Shown piece by piece: positions 1 through 8,058 of a stretch of DNA of 46,699 nucleotides. Position 1 is the stretch's first letter; each line of letters starts with the position of its first letter. The translations under genes and the position numbers were made by a program. The notes beneath the pieces are model-generated. The model was not told the DNA's origin, made no database searches, and saw only the letters and a list, made by a program, of their open reading frames with translations. The stretch spans positions 1 through 46,699 of the forward strand of contig CAMLGR010000017.1 in the NCBI GenBank assembly GCA_946479615.1, written 5' to 3'. The stretch comes from an uncultured Bacteroidota bacterium (GTDB taxonomy: Bacteria; Bacteroidota; Bacteroidia; Chitinophagales; Chitinophagaceae).

Positions 1-1
1 C

Positions 2-1696
2 ACCAAAGGTTCCATCTCCGAAGCCCTGAGCGGTATGCAAAAAGAAGAAGGCACTAACGGTATTAATATATATAAAGTAAAGGGATGGGATTATGCCGGT
101 ATGTGTGAAGTGTTTGAAGAAGGCATCCGTGTAACAAGAGAAACACATACGCCTGCTGTATTTCATGTGGAGGAGATCACGCAGCCGCAGGGACATTCTA
201 CTTCCGGTAGTCATGAACGTTATAAAACTTCGGAAAGACTAGCATGGGAACGTGAATGGGATTGTATCAAAAAAATGAGGGAATGGCTGGTGGATAATAT
301 GCTGGCGACACAGGATGAGCTGGATGAAATAGAAGATGAAGCCAGGAGATCCGTCAGGCAAAGCAGGGATAAAGCATGGAAAGAATTCCTGGTACCGATA
401 CAATCACAGGTAAGCCGTGCGACCGAACTGCTGCAAACGATGTCGAAGAGCATACCGGATCAATCCGCAGCACTGGATAAACTGGTAAAAGGGTTGCAGG
501 CTAACCGCGAACCTTTGCGCCGTGATGTGATCAAGACATTGCATACAGCACTGATACTGGCGGGCAAACATGATGCGACATTCTGGACAAAAGATTATTA
601 CAAGGATCTGCAGGAAGAAAATAAAAAATTATACAGTTCTCATTTATATAATGAAGGCCCTAAAAGCGCTTTACTGGTAAAGGAAGTAAAAGCCGAATTT
701 GGTGAGCAATCCGCCATCGTAAATGGCTATGAAGTATTGAATAAATACTTTGATAAACTGTTTGCGGAAAATCCTAAAGTTGTTGCCTTCGGCGAAGATT
801 TAGGACAGATCGGTGATGTGAACCAGGGATTCTCCGGTTTACAGGAAAAACATGGCAAAGGAAGGATCTTCGATACCGGTATCCGTGAACTCACGATCAT
901 GGGACAGGGTATTGGCCTGGCTCTTCGCGGGCTGCGTCCGATCGCAGAGATACAATACCTCGACTATTTATTGTATGGTTTACAAACATTGAGTGATGAC
1001 CTCGCGACCCTGCATTACCGCACTGCCGGTTTGCAAAGTTGCCCGTTGATCATTCGAACCAGGGGACATCGTCTCGAAGGTATCTGGCACAGTGGTTCGC
1101 CAATGGGAATGATCATTAATTCCCTCCGTGGATTGTATGTCTGTGTACCGCGCAATATGACACAAGCTGCCGGTATGTACAATACTTTATTACAAAGTAA
1201 TGATCCCGCTATCATCATAGAATGCCTGAACGGATACCGGCTGAAAGAAAAATTACCTTCCAATCTCACCCGCTTCACCGTGCCGCTCGGTATGCCCGAA
1301 GTGATCCGCGAGGGAAACGATGTAACCATCGTAAGCTATGGTTCAGTACTGCGCATCATCCAGGAAGCAGCGAACCGGTTGCAGGCGGAAGGGATCAGTT
1401 GCGAGATCGTGGATGTGCAAACCCTGTTGCCATTTGACCGTGAACAAAAAATACTTGAATCGCTGAAGAAGACCAACCGCATCGTATTCGTCGATGAAGA
1501 TGTACCGGGTGGAGCAGCAGCTTATATGTTCAATAAGGTAATGGAAGAACAGGGTGGTTATCGCCATCTCGATGTGGCGCCACGCACGATTACCGGTAAA
1601 GCGCATCGTCCTGCCTATGGCAGTGATGGCGATTACTTCAGCAAACCCAATGCAGAAGAGATTGAGACGGTGATCAGGGAGATGATGGCGGAATAG
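2..1696 (+). CDS. 2-oxoacid dehydrogenase E1, fused alpha/beta subunits (5' truncated)
   Basis: This is the C-terminal part of a thiamine-diphosphate 2-oxoacid dehydrogenase (branched-chain 2-oxoacid or pyruvate type E1), which decarboxylates a 2-oxoacid and passes the acyl group to the E2 lipoyl domain. The frame is open from base 2, so the start lies outside the window; the first ATG at 35 is internal. Visible residues 1-165 match the end of an E1 alpha subunit (GHSTSGSHERY region). A linker follows, then a complete E1 beta subunit from about residue 225 with GEDLGQIGDVNQG, TGIRELTIMGQGIG and a C-terminal transketolase domain (VDVQTLLPFD, VFVDEDVPGG). Fused alpha-beta E1 proteins are common in Bacteroidota. 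The substrate cannot be fixed from this fragment. The stop is two bases before a family A repeat. Confidence 0.9.
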   Translation, partial: TKGSISEALSGMQKEEGTNGINIYKVKGWDYAGMCEVFEEGIRVTRETHTPAVFHVEEITQPQGHSTSGSHERYKTSERLAWEREWDCIKKMREWLVDNMLATQDELDEIEDEARRSVRQSRDKAWKEFLVPIQSQVSRATELLQTMSKSIPDQSAALDKLVKGLQANREPLRRDVIKTLHTALILAGKHDATFWTKDYYKDLQEENKKLYSSHLYNEGPKSALLVKEVKAEFGEQSAIVNGYEVLNKYFDKLFAENPKVVAFGEDLGQIGDVNQGFSGLQEKHGKGRIFDTGIRELTIMGQGIGLALRGLRPIAEIQYLDYLLYGLQTLSDDLATLHYRTAGLQSCPLIIRTRGHRLEGIWHSGSPMGMIINSLRGLYVCVPRNMTQAAGMYNTLLQSNDPAIIIECLNGYRLKEKLPSNLTRFTVPLGMPEVIREGNDVTIVSYGSVLRIIQEAANRLQAEGISCEIVDVQTLLPFDREQKILESLKKTNRIVFVDEDVPGGAAAYMFNKVMEEQGGYRHLDVAPRTITGKAHRPAYGSDGDYFSKPNAEEIETVIREMMAE

Positions 1697-1697
1697 G

Positions 1698-1798
1698 AAT
1701 GTAAAATGCAGAATGTAAAATATAAAATGTAAAAGGAGGTTCTGATATCGGAATCTCCTTTTACATTTTATATTCTATATTTTGCGGTTTTACATTTT
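1698..1798. repeat. Family A inverted repeat, copy A1
   Basis: The arms at 1698-1738 and 1755-1798 are built of GTAAAAT, ATATAAAAT and GCAAAAT-like words and are complementary to each other around a short centre containing GATATCGG. The element starts two bases after the upstream stop codon and runs into the promoter region of the next gene. Related copies lie at 11465-11565, 19531-19627 and 37390-37526. Confidence 0.8.
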
Positions 1799-1806
1799 TG
1801 CTTATT

Positions 1807-1814
1807 TACATTTG
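1807..1814 (+). promoter_or_regulatory. Bacteroidota promoter -7 element (TACATTTG)
   Basis: The sequence is a perfect TAnnTTTG, the -7 consensus of the primary sigma factor in Bacteroidota. It ends six bases before the ATG at 1821, so the transcript would be leaderless or nearly so. A TTTG at 1781-1784, inside the right arm of repeat A1, is 22 bases upstream, slightly far for a -33 element. Confidence 0.45.
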
Positions 1815-1820
1815 ATCTCT

Positions 1821-2447
1821 ATGGAACACGGCTTCCTCCATATAATCGACATTCTCGGTACACTTTCCTTCGCCGTTTCCGGCGCCTTCCTGGCGATGGA
1901 AAAAAAGCTGGACCCGTTTGGTGTATTGGTCATTTCTTTTGTAACGGCGATCGGTGGTGGTACATTGCGTGATATACTGATCGGCAACCTGCCTGTGAGT
2001 TGGTTAAAAAATGAAACGGCAACCATCGTTATCTTTTCGTCTTCGATCGCGGCCATGTTCTTCAGCCAGTTCCTGAAACATCTCAATACCACTTTATTTG
2101 TATTTGATGCATTGGGACTGGGATTGTTTACCATTATCGGGTTGGAAATTGGCCTGTATAAAAATTTCAGTCCGGGTATCTGTATTGCATTAGGAACGAT
2201 CACCGCTTGTTTTGGTGGTGTGCTCCGCGATGTGTTACTGAATAATGTGCCTTTGCTTTTCCGGAAAGAGATCTATGCGATGGCCTGTATTGCAGGGGGA
2301 TTGATCTATTTCTTATTTGCAAAAATTAATATCGATGCTGATTTGGCTCGTGTACTTTGCATCCTGGTTATTTTCAGCATCCGGGTGCTGGCGTTCCGGT
2401 ATAAACTTTCCCTGCCACAATTCTATCGTCAAAGAAAGAATACATGA
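1821..2447 (+). CDS. TRIC/UPF0126 family membrane protein
   Basis: This 208-residue protein has about seven hydrophobic segments in two similar halves. Each half carries the signature of the UPF0126/TRIC (trimeric intracellular cation channel-like, YadS/YicG) family: GGGTLRDILIGNLPV in the first and GGVLRDVLLNNVPLLF in the second. Family members are cytoplasmic-membrane channels, and some bacterial members have been linked to cation or amino-acid flux; the solute here is unknown. An in-frame start exists at 1782, but it would translate repeat DNA, so I place the start at 1821 (MEHGFLH) just after the -7 element. The stop overlaps the next start by four bases (ATGA), so the two genes are probably co-transcribed and translationally coupled. 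Confidence 0.88.
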   Translation: MEHGFLHIIDILGTLSFAVSGAFLAMEKKLDPFGVLVISFVTAIGGGTLRDILIGNLPVSWLKNETATIVIFSSSIAAMFFSQFLKHLNTTLFVFDALGLGLFTIIGLEIGLYKNFSPGICIALGTITACFGGVLRDVLLNNVPLLFRKEIYAMACIAGGLIYFLFAKINIDADLARVLCILVIFSIRVLAFRYKLSLPQFYRQRKNT

Positions 2448-3253
2448 AACTGACACTTTATCAAATAGATGCTTTTACCGATCAGTTATTCAGTGGTAAT
2501 CCTGCTGCTGTGATCCCGTTGAAGAAATGGTTGTCCGATGAAACCATGCAGCAACTGGCTTCGGAGAATAATTTATCCGAAACCGTATTCTTTGTGGCTT
2601 CGCGGGAAAAGGGAATTGATTACGATATACGCTGGTTTACACCGGAACTGGAGATCAACCTGTGCGGACATGCAACGCTTGCGTCTGCGTACACCTTGTT
2701 TACTATCTTAAAAGAAAAAAAGAAGACGATTGTATTCTCTTGTAAGAGTGGTTTGTTGAATATCCGGAAGAAAAGAGATATTATCGAAATGGAATTCCCT
2801 TCCTGGAAACCGGAGCGGTTGATCGATTATCCCCCGGGATTAAAAGAAGCGCTGGGTGTAAAAGAGATCGTGGGTGTATATAAATACCGTGATCTGCTGG
2901 TGGAATTGAACCGCGAGGAAGATGTTATCACGGCGCAACCTGATTTCACGGCCTTGAAAAAAATGGGGGAGAAAGTTATTATTACGGCGCCGGGTAAAAA
3001 AGTAGATTTTGTCTCCCGGTTCTTTGCGCCTGCCGCCGGTGTGGATGAGGACCCGGTGACCGGTTCTGCTCATTCGCAGCTCATTCCATTCTGGAGTGAG
3101 AAGTTGAATAAATCAACTATGGAAGCAAAACAATTATCACCCCGTGGAGGTCATTTATGGGTAGAGCAAAAAGGTGATAGGGTGATCATGGCAGGGAAAT
3201 GCGTGTTTTATATGAAGGGGGAAATAGAGTTGAAAGTCAAAAATCAAAAGTAA
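2444..3253 (+). CDS. PhzF family isomerase
   Basis: This 269-residue protein has the PhzF (phenazine biosynthesis-like, diaminopimelate-epimerase fold) signature: YQIDAFTDQLFSGNPAAVIPL at the N-terminus, ENNLSETVFF with the family's catalytic glutamate at Glu46, CGHATLASA, and DEDPVTGSAH near the C-terminus. PhzF itself isomerises trans-2,3-dihydro-3-hydroxyanthranilate. Most homologues in genomes without phenazine genes have unknown substrates, and no phenazine genes are seen here. The gene is coupled to the upstream TRIC gene by a four-base overlap. The C-terminal tail (KVKNQK) is encoded by A-rich word-like DNA similar to the repeat vocabulary elsewhere in the window. Confidence 0.9.
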   Translation: MKLTLYQIDAFTDQLFSGNPAAVIPLKKWLSDETMQQLASENNLSETVFFVASREKGIDYDIRWFTPELEINLCGHATLASAYTLFTILKEKKKTIVFSCKSGLLNIRKKRDIIEMEFPSWKPERLIDYPPGLKEALGVKEIVGVYKYRDLLVELNREEDVITAQPDFTALKKMGEKVIITAPGKKVDFVSRFFAPAAGVDEDPVTGSAHSQLIPFWSEKLNKSTMEAKQLSPRGGHLWVEQKGDRVIMAGKCVFYMKGEIELKVKNQK

Positions 3254-3284
3254 AAAGGCTGTTACCTATTTTAATACGTGTATT

Positions 3285-3704
3285 GGTTTCATGCGGTGGA
3301 ACGGTGGGAGTATGATTGAAGCTATTTCGCCGTATAAAATTCATCATAATTGCTCCGTAGGAGCATCCTGTTTATAGCAACAATCGGGATGGTGTGCACA
3401 GGCTCCATCGGAGCCTCCTGCAAATAATAGCACAATCGACGAAATTGGGACAGTATAATTCCTATGGGGAATCGTTTAGTCAATTTGTTTTTACCGGGAT
3501 TGGTCTCATGTTGTTGCCACAGTGAAGCAGCGATAACAACGTGATTTTATATATATCATTTACAGGAGGCTCCTATGGAGCCCATCCAAATTATAGGCAT
3601 TAATGCTATAAACAGGATGCTCCTACGGAGCAATAATTACAATTGAGTTTTTCCTGACAAAGAAACACGAAAATCATACTCCCGCCGTTCCGCCGCGTGA
3701 AACC
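3285..3704. mobile_element. MITE-like nested inverted-repeat element (420 bp)
   Basis: Outer inverted repeats of 33 bases lie at 3285-3317 and 3672-3704. They differ at three positions, and each difference still permits a G-U pair. Nested inside is a perfect 30-base inverted repeat (3350-3379 with 3604-3633), then a third 20-base pair with one mismatch (3401-3420 with 3563-3582). The inner arms contain small palindromes themselves, such as GCTCCGTAGGAGC and GGCTCCATCGGAGCC. There is no coding frame. The whole sequence could fold into one long hairpin around a centre at about 3421-3560. I see no clear target-site duplication. It fills the space between the ends of a plus-strand and a minus-strand gene. 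Confidence 0.75.
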
Positions 3705-3716
3705 GAATAACCACAT

Positions 3717-4115
3717 TTAATCTAAAAACCGTTCTCTCAACTCCGCTGTCGGCACCCAGCATTCTTCTTTTTTACCAAACCATTTGTACCGGTTACGGGC
3801 GATCCAATTATAAACAGCATGACGGATAAACGCCGGTATAATGATAAACCCATACAATAAGGACCAGCCGCCACCTAACAACTTCATTACCTCCAGCACA
3901 CCGGTTGACCGGGTATAGATCTTATCATCCTTCAATAAAATAAAAGAATCCAGTTGTTTTGCGGGTAGCTGAAAACGCTCCAATACTTCCTGTCCTTTCT
4001 GACCCTGGAGAGAAGCAAACAGGAATTTCTTTTTCCGGTCGTGCCGGATAATGAATTGAACCGACCGGTTACAAAGATTACAAACCCCGTCAAAAAGTAG
4101 TATCGGTCTGTTCAT
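3717..4115 (-). CDS. DCC family thiol-disulfide oxidoreductase (DUF393)
   Basis: This 132-residue protein begins with RPILLFDGVCNLCNRSV, the DxxCxxC signature of the DCC/DUF393 family, predicted to have a thioredoxin-like fold and thiol-disulfide activity. The C-terminal half contains YNWIARNRYKWFG, also typical of the family. The frame extends upstream to a TTG at 4136, but the ATG at 4115 gives the usual family length and start (MNRPILLFDG), so I use it. Partner proteins are unknown. It is transcribed alone and convergent with the PhzF gene, with the nested repeat element between them. Confidence 0.88.
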   Translation of the reverse strand: MNRPILLFDGVCNLCNRSVQFIIRHDRKKKFLFASLQGQKGQEVLERFQLPAKQLDSFILLKDDKIYTRSTGVLEVMKLLGGGWSLLYGFIIIPAFIRHAVYNWIARNRYKWFGKKEECWVPTAELRERFLD

Positions 4116-4215
4116 ATTACTTAGTAAAATACCCAAAGATCAGGTACGCTGAATTGACTGCTGCAAAGCGTTTCATTCCAAATGAATACATCCCTGGATT
4201 TCCCAATTTGAATAA

Positions 4216-4229
4216 CTACCTGAAAGTAG
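4216..4229. promoter_or_regulatory. Palindrome CTAC-N6-GTAG upstream of the kinase gene
   Basis: CTACCTGAAAGTAG lies about 60 bases before the kinase start at 4291. It resembles the three CTACAT-N4-ATGTAG sites downstream, but its half-sites are two bases closer together. It may be a weak member of the same operator group or chance. Confidence 0.25.
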
Positions 4230-4290
4230 GATGTTTTTTATCCAAATTAAGTGTAATTTTCGATTGACTTCCTGTGCCGTAAACCTTCCA

Positions 4291-6504
4291 ATGATGCTAT
4301 CTTCTGTAGTAACAAAGCTGTCGGGCTTATGTTTGTGTTTGCTTCCCTTTATATATGGGACGGCACAAACTAATAATTCTTCTCTTGCTATCGACCAGGC
4401 GGAACGTTTGCTGAAACAAGCGGAAGCACTTTCCCGGCGCGCTGCCTACGATTCAGCGATTGCTGCCGGTAAACAGGCCCTGGTTATTTCCCGGCAAAAT
4501 AATTATACCCGGGGCGAAGCCCTTGCTTATGACCAGCTTTCCGAGATCATGATGATGAATGGAAAGATGGCGGAAGTACGATATTATGATTCACTGGTCA
4601 TGCCGCTGGCGCTGCAGTTAAAAGATACTACCCTGATCATTAATGCCGATAACCGGTCCGGTGTATACAATATGGAGAAGGGTAATAATAAGGAAGCAGA
4701 ACTGCGTTTCCAGCATGCATTGACTACCCGTCTTGAAAAAGAGCAATCCAAAAAGACCGCTGAAGTATATAGCAACCTGGCATCCCTGTTTTTGGCTTTA
4801 GGCGATAAGGATAAAGCGATGGAATGGTTCTTCAAAGCCCTGCGTTTATATGAAAAGAATGGCAGCGAAGTAGGACAGGGCGAAACCTATAGCAATATTT
4901 CTTCTGTATTTTATTTAATGGGTCGTGTGGACGATGCGATCAATTACCAGAAGCAAAGCATCTACTTCCGCGAACGGCAGAACGATATACCCGGTCTTGC
5001 GATCACCAATACCAATATCGGGCAACTTTATATATTGAAGGATTCTTTTCCGCGGGCCTTACAACATCTGCAACAGGCGGTCCGTCATGCAGAGCAGATC
5101 AATAACCCCAAATTGAAAGCGGGCGCTTACTCGGGTATGGCCACTTATTACAGCCGTACCAAAGATTTTAAGTCGGCGCTGGAATGGCAGGCTAAATCCA
5201 TCCGGTTGTTTGAAGAAACGGATAACAAGCCTTTATTGTCCCGCTTATATGTATCGGCCGGTTTGCTGGCGAATGCAACCAGGGATTCAGTTGCTGCTGT
5301 GGCTTATTTTGAAAAGGCATTGGCATTATCCAAACAATTGGGAAATAAAGAAAACATCAGGAATGCCTACGAAAAGCTGAGTAATTTCTACCAGTCGCAC
5401 AACGAATACCAGCAGGCATATGCCAACCTGAAGCAGCAGATCGTTTACCGCGATAGTATTACGGAAAGCAGTACACTTACAAAAATGGAAGAGATCAGGA
5501 CGCAGTATGAAACAGAGAAAAAGGACAACGAAATAGCCCGCCTCAACAACCAGCAAAAGATCAGGCAACTGGAAATTGAAAAACAGAAGGCCATTATTTC
5601 AGGAAACCTGCTCGTGGCGAAAGGAAAGGAAAACGAGATCCGGTTATTGTCACAGCAACAGGAATTACAGGATGCAAAAATCGAACAGCAGGAAAGAGAA
5701 CTGGAAAAACAAATCCTGATCGCCAAGAACAGCCAGCAGGAATTATTACTGGCGGAACAGGAAAAGCAGTTAAAGGATAAACAGATCGTCAGCCAGAAAC
5801 AATTACGCAACCTGATCATCGCCGGTGTCTTTTTACTGGGGATACTGGGGCTGGTATTATTTAACCGTTACCAGTTAAAGAAAAAACTGCAACAGCAGAA
5901 AGAATTATTGAGTGTGAGAAATAATATCGCCAGGGACCTGCATGATGAGATAGGTTCTACATTGACAAGTATTAAAATATTATCGGAAGTTTCGCAAAGC
6001 AACCTGCAAAAGGATCAGCAAAAAACATCTACGTTGCTGAATAAGATCACGGAACAATCTTCGCAGATGCAGCAGGGGATGAGTGATATTGTCTGGGCGA
6101 TCAAACCCGATAATGATAAACTGGAGAATATGCTGGTTCGTATGCGCGAATATGCCAGTCATACGCTGGAATCCAAAAACATATTGGCTGTATTCTCCGT
6201 AGATGAAGATGTTCTTTCCCGCAGCCTGGACATGCAGCAGCGTCGTGATTTTTTCCTCATCTTCAAGGAAGCGATCAATAATGCCGCGAAGTATTCGAAA
6301 GCAACCCGTGTGGATGTAAAAATAGCACGGGAAGCGGGACAACTTTTATTGAGTATCGTTGACAACGGGGTAGGATTTCAGCCGGGTAAAGAAACTTCCT
6401 CCAACGGCTTGAAAAACATGAAGACAAGAGCCGAAGCAATGCAGGGCGCTATCCATATTTCATCAGAACCGGGAAGGGGAACGAGAGTGGTGTTGATGAT
6501 GTGA
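4291..6504 (+). CDS. TPR-domain sensor histidine kinase
   Basis: This 737-residue kinase (numbered from the ATG at 4291) has a signal peptide-like N-terminus (LSGLCLCLLPFIYGTAQT) and roughly residues 25-370 of tetratricopeptide repeats, e.g. AEVYSNLASLFLALGDKDKAM. A long Gln/Glu/Lys-rich coiled coil spans about 390-500, followed by one membrane helix at about 505-528. The HisKA_3 dimerisation box is RDLHDEIGS with phospho-acceptor His551. The HATPase_c domain has N-box EAINNAAKYSKA from Glu660, G1 box VDNGVGF from Asp691 and GLKNMKTRAEAM. TPRs would be periplasmic and the kinase cytoplasmic. The partner is the NarL-type regulator 69 bases downstream. An upstream in-frame ATG at 4231 would put 20 non-signal residues ahead of the signal peptide, so I reject it. 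Confidence 0.92.
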   Translation: MMLSSVVTKLSGLCLCLLPFIYGTAQTNNSSLAIDQAERLLKQAEALSRRAAYDSAIAAGKQALVISRQNNYTRGEALAYDQLSEIMMMNGKMAEVRYYDSLVMPLALQLKDTTLIINADNRSGVYNMEKGNNKEAELRFQHALTTRLEKEQSKKTAEVYSNLASLFLALGDKDKAMEWFFKALRLYEKNGSEVGQGETYSNISSVFYLMGRVDDAINYQKQSIYFRERQNDIPGLAITNTNIGQLYILKDSFPRALQHLQQAVRHAEQINNPKLKAGAYSGMATYYSRTKDFKSALEWQAKSIRLFEETDNKPLLSRLYVSAGLLANATRDSVAAVAYFEKALALSKQLGNKENIRNAYEKLSNFYQSHNEYQQAYANLKQQIVYRDSITESSTLTKMEEIRTQYETEKKDNEIARLNNQQKIRQLEIEKQKAIISGNLLVAKGKENEIRLLSQQQELQDAKIEQQERELEKQILIAKNSQQELLLAEQEKQLKDKQIVSQKQLRNLIIAGVFLLGILGLVLFNRYQLKKKLQQQKELLSVRNNIARDLHDEIGSTLTSIKILSEVSQSNLQKDQQKTSTLLNKITEQSSQMQQGMSDIVWAIKPDNDKLENMLVRMREYASHTLESKNILAVFSVDEDVLSRSLDMQQRRDFFLIFKEAINNAAKYSKATRVDVKIAREAGQLLLSIVDNGVGFQPGKETSSNGLKNMKTRAEAMQGAIHISSEPGRGTRVVLMM

Positions 6505-6522
6505 GTGAGTTGGTAAATTTCC

Positions 6523-6538
6523 CTACATCAATATGTAG
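6523..6538. promoter_or_regulatory. Operator candidate CTACAT-N4-ATGTAG, site 1
   Basis: CTACATCAATATGTAG has perfect six-base arms around CAAT and ends 35 bases before the response-regulator start. Two similar sites lie upstream of the next two genes. A head-to-head palindrome suits a dimeric NarL/LuxR-type HTH, so autoregulation is plausible. Confidence 0.5.
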
Positions 6539-6573
6539 TAACTCATCCCCTGCCATTCCTTTATTTTGTAACA

Positions 6574-7224
6574 ATGCCAGTACGGATACTACTTTACGAT
6601 GATAATGAGGCGCTGAGAGCCAGCATGGAAGCGCTGATCAGTGACCAGCCGGAATTTGAATTGCTGGCAGCCATGCCCAATGCAGAAACCGTTACTACCG
6701 ACCTGAAAGAACTGAAACCGGATGTGATATTGATGGATATCGATATGCCGGTAGTGAATGGGGTACAGGCTGTGCGGCTGATCCGTAAGATCGATGAGCA
6801 GTTGCCTGTGATCATGCTCACGATCTTTGACGATAATGAAAATATCTTCAATGCTGTTTGTGCCGGCGCTTCCGGCTATATTCTGAAACGCTATGCCACG
6901 GAAGAAATAGCAGATGCCATCCGCAATGTAATGACCGGCGGAGCGCCTATGACCGGTTCGGTGGCTAAAAAAGTATTGATGATGGTGCCCCAGGCCAAAA
7001 CCGAAGACCAGGAAAAAAGCGATCTCTCCAAACGCGAAACTGAAATATTGCAATTCCTCGTGAACGGCTATAGCTATAAAATGATCGCCGCAGAATTAAA
7101 AGTAAGTCTCGATACCGTTCGCTTTCATATCAAAAAGATCTACGATAAACTACACGTGCATTCTGCCACAGAAGCGGTCTCCAAAGCGATAAAGAATAAG
7201 CTGATCAGTTTCTTGTTTGCGTGA
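6574..7224 (+). CDS. NarL/FixJ-type response regulator
   Basis: This 216-residue regulator has a receiver domain (residues 1-125) with acidic pair Asp9-Asp10, phospho-acceptor Asp55 in VILMDIDMP and conserved Lys105 (GYILKRY). A C-terminal LuxR-type HTH at about 148-212 reads LSKRETEILQFLVNGYSYKM, followed by AAELKVSLDTVRFHIKKIYDKL. It lies directly after the TPR histidine kinase and is almost certainly phosphorylated by it. A palindrome lies just upstream, consistent with autoregulation, and the same palindrome precedes two exported-protein genes downstream, which are candidate targets. The promoter region contains TTTATTTTG eight to sixteen bases before the ATG, a near match to the -7 consensus. 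Signal and physiological role are unknown. Confidence 0.93.
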   Translation: MPVRILLYDDNEALRASMEALISDQPEFELLAAMPNAETVTTDLKELKPDVILMDIDMPVVNGVQAVRLIRKIDEQLPVIMLTIFDDNENIFNAVCAGASGYILKRYATEEIADAIRNVMTGGAPMTGSVAKKVLMMVPQAKTEDQEKSDLSKRETEILQFLVNGYSYKMIAAELKVSLDTVRFHIKKIYDKLHVHSATEAVSKAIKNKLISFLFA

Positions 7225-7230
7225 GGGAAA

Positions 7231-7378
7231 TTCAAAATTCAAAAGTCAAAAATAAAAAGGTTCACGATGTCGTGGATGGTGTTTCCTGTCGGGTTAGGTA
7301 AACTCTCTGCCTTCGCAAGAGCGAACCAACAACACAACCATCCGGGTATTTTTATTTTTTACTTTTGAATGTTGACTT
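7231..7378. repeat. Imperfect inverted repeat of CAAAA(G/T)T words
   Basis: The left arm at 7231-7260 consists of TTCAAAATTC and AAAAGTCAAAAATAAAAAGG words. The right arm at 7347-7378 (TATTTTTATTTTTTACTTTT followed by GAATGTTGACTT) is complementary to it. It occupies the gap after the response regulator, with the same arm-centre-arm layout as the other word families. The role is unknown; it could act as a 3'-end hairpin. Confidence 0.5.
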
Positions 7379-7381
7379 CCC

Positions 7382-7397
7382 CCACATCATCATGTAG
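7382..7397. promoter_or_regulatory. Operator candidate, site 2
   Basis: CCACATCATCATGTAG matches CTACAT-N4-ATGTAG with one mismatch in the left arm. It ends 51 bases before the ATG at 7449, a position similar to sites 1 and 3. Confidence 0.45.
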
Positions 7398-7448
7398 TTG
7401 ACCCCCTCCCTGTTTCCGGGTACGTTTGTCAGGAGTAAACCCGGGTAT

Positions 7449-7946
7449 ATGAGGCAGAAAATCATCTTACTGACAATCATACTGATCACTGGTTATTGCG
7501 GACATACGCAAACAGTCAATGCAAGCAAACCCTCTACTCCTTCCCTGATGAAAGGGAAAGGCAATCTTTCCTTCAAACTTAACGGCCAGGTTTACCAGAG
7601 CGATTCTACACAAACCAAATGCTGGACCAGTTCCACAGTGCCGCTTGCTATGTTATGGGCTAAAGGAAATGATATCAGTATTTCCTGGCAAATACAAAAC
7701 ATGCAGGGGATCACTACCTACAAAATTGATAAGGATAGCAAGGGCAGTATCAACTTCACGATTGGCAGTAAAACATACTGGGTGCGGAAAACAGACGGGA
7801 GTAACTACCTGAATATTGTAATTAACAATATCAAAGATATGTACACCGTCAAACTTCTTTCCGGCACTTTCGAAGGGATACTTGAGGATAAGGATGGCAA
7901 TAAGGTAAGAGTAACCGAAGGAAAGTTTGTGACCAGGGGAATATAA
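7449..7946 (+). CDS. Exported protein of unknown function
   Basis: This 165-residue protein begins with a signal peptide (MRQKIILLTIILITGY) and continues as a small beta-rich domain. Visible stretches include GNLSFKLNGQVYQSDSTQTK, SISWQIQNMQGITTYKI and GTFEGILEDKDGNKVRVTEG. The latter looks like the end of small exported beta-sheet proteins common in Bacteroidota, but I cannot assign a family. The frame is open from a TTG at 7398, but the ATG at 7449 places the signal peptide at the true N-terminus. Position after the two-component system and a matching upstream palindrome suggest control by that system. This is inference from context only. Confidence 0.75.
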   Translation: MRQKIILLTIILITGYCGHTQTVNASKPSTPSLMKGKGNLSFKLNGQVYQSDSTQTKCWTSSTVPLAMLWAKGNDISISWQIQNMQGITTYKIDKDSKGSINFTIGSKTYWVRKTDGSNYLNIVINNIKDMYTVKLLSGTFEGILEDKDGNKVRVTEGKFVTRGI

Positions 7947-7983
7947 ACTGCCGGCTGCCGGCTACCGGCTGCAAAACTGTTTA

Positions 7984-7999
7984 CTACATGAAGATGTAG
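7984..7999. promoter_or_regulatory. Operator candidate, site 3
   Basis: CTACATGAAGATGTAG has perfect six-base arms around GAAG. It ends 59 bases before the lipoprotein gene start at 8059. A short run of GCCGGCT/ACCGGCT words lies just upstream at about 7949-7973. Confidence 0.5.
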
Positions 8000-8058
8000 A
8001 TACATCACGCTTCACGCCGCTATACATTTACTTCATCAATCGAAATAAAATATACAGT

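Noticed and set aside
1782..1820. Upstream start for the TRIC-like gene
   Set aside because: Codons there come from repeat A1 and the promoter -7 element; the family begins at the ATG at 1821.
3254..3716. Insertion sequence with a transposase
   Set aside because: No open frame of useful length encodes a transposase in the element; only the inverted repeats are visible.
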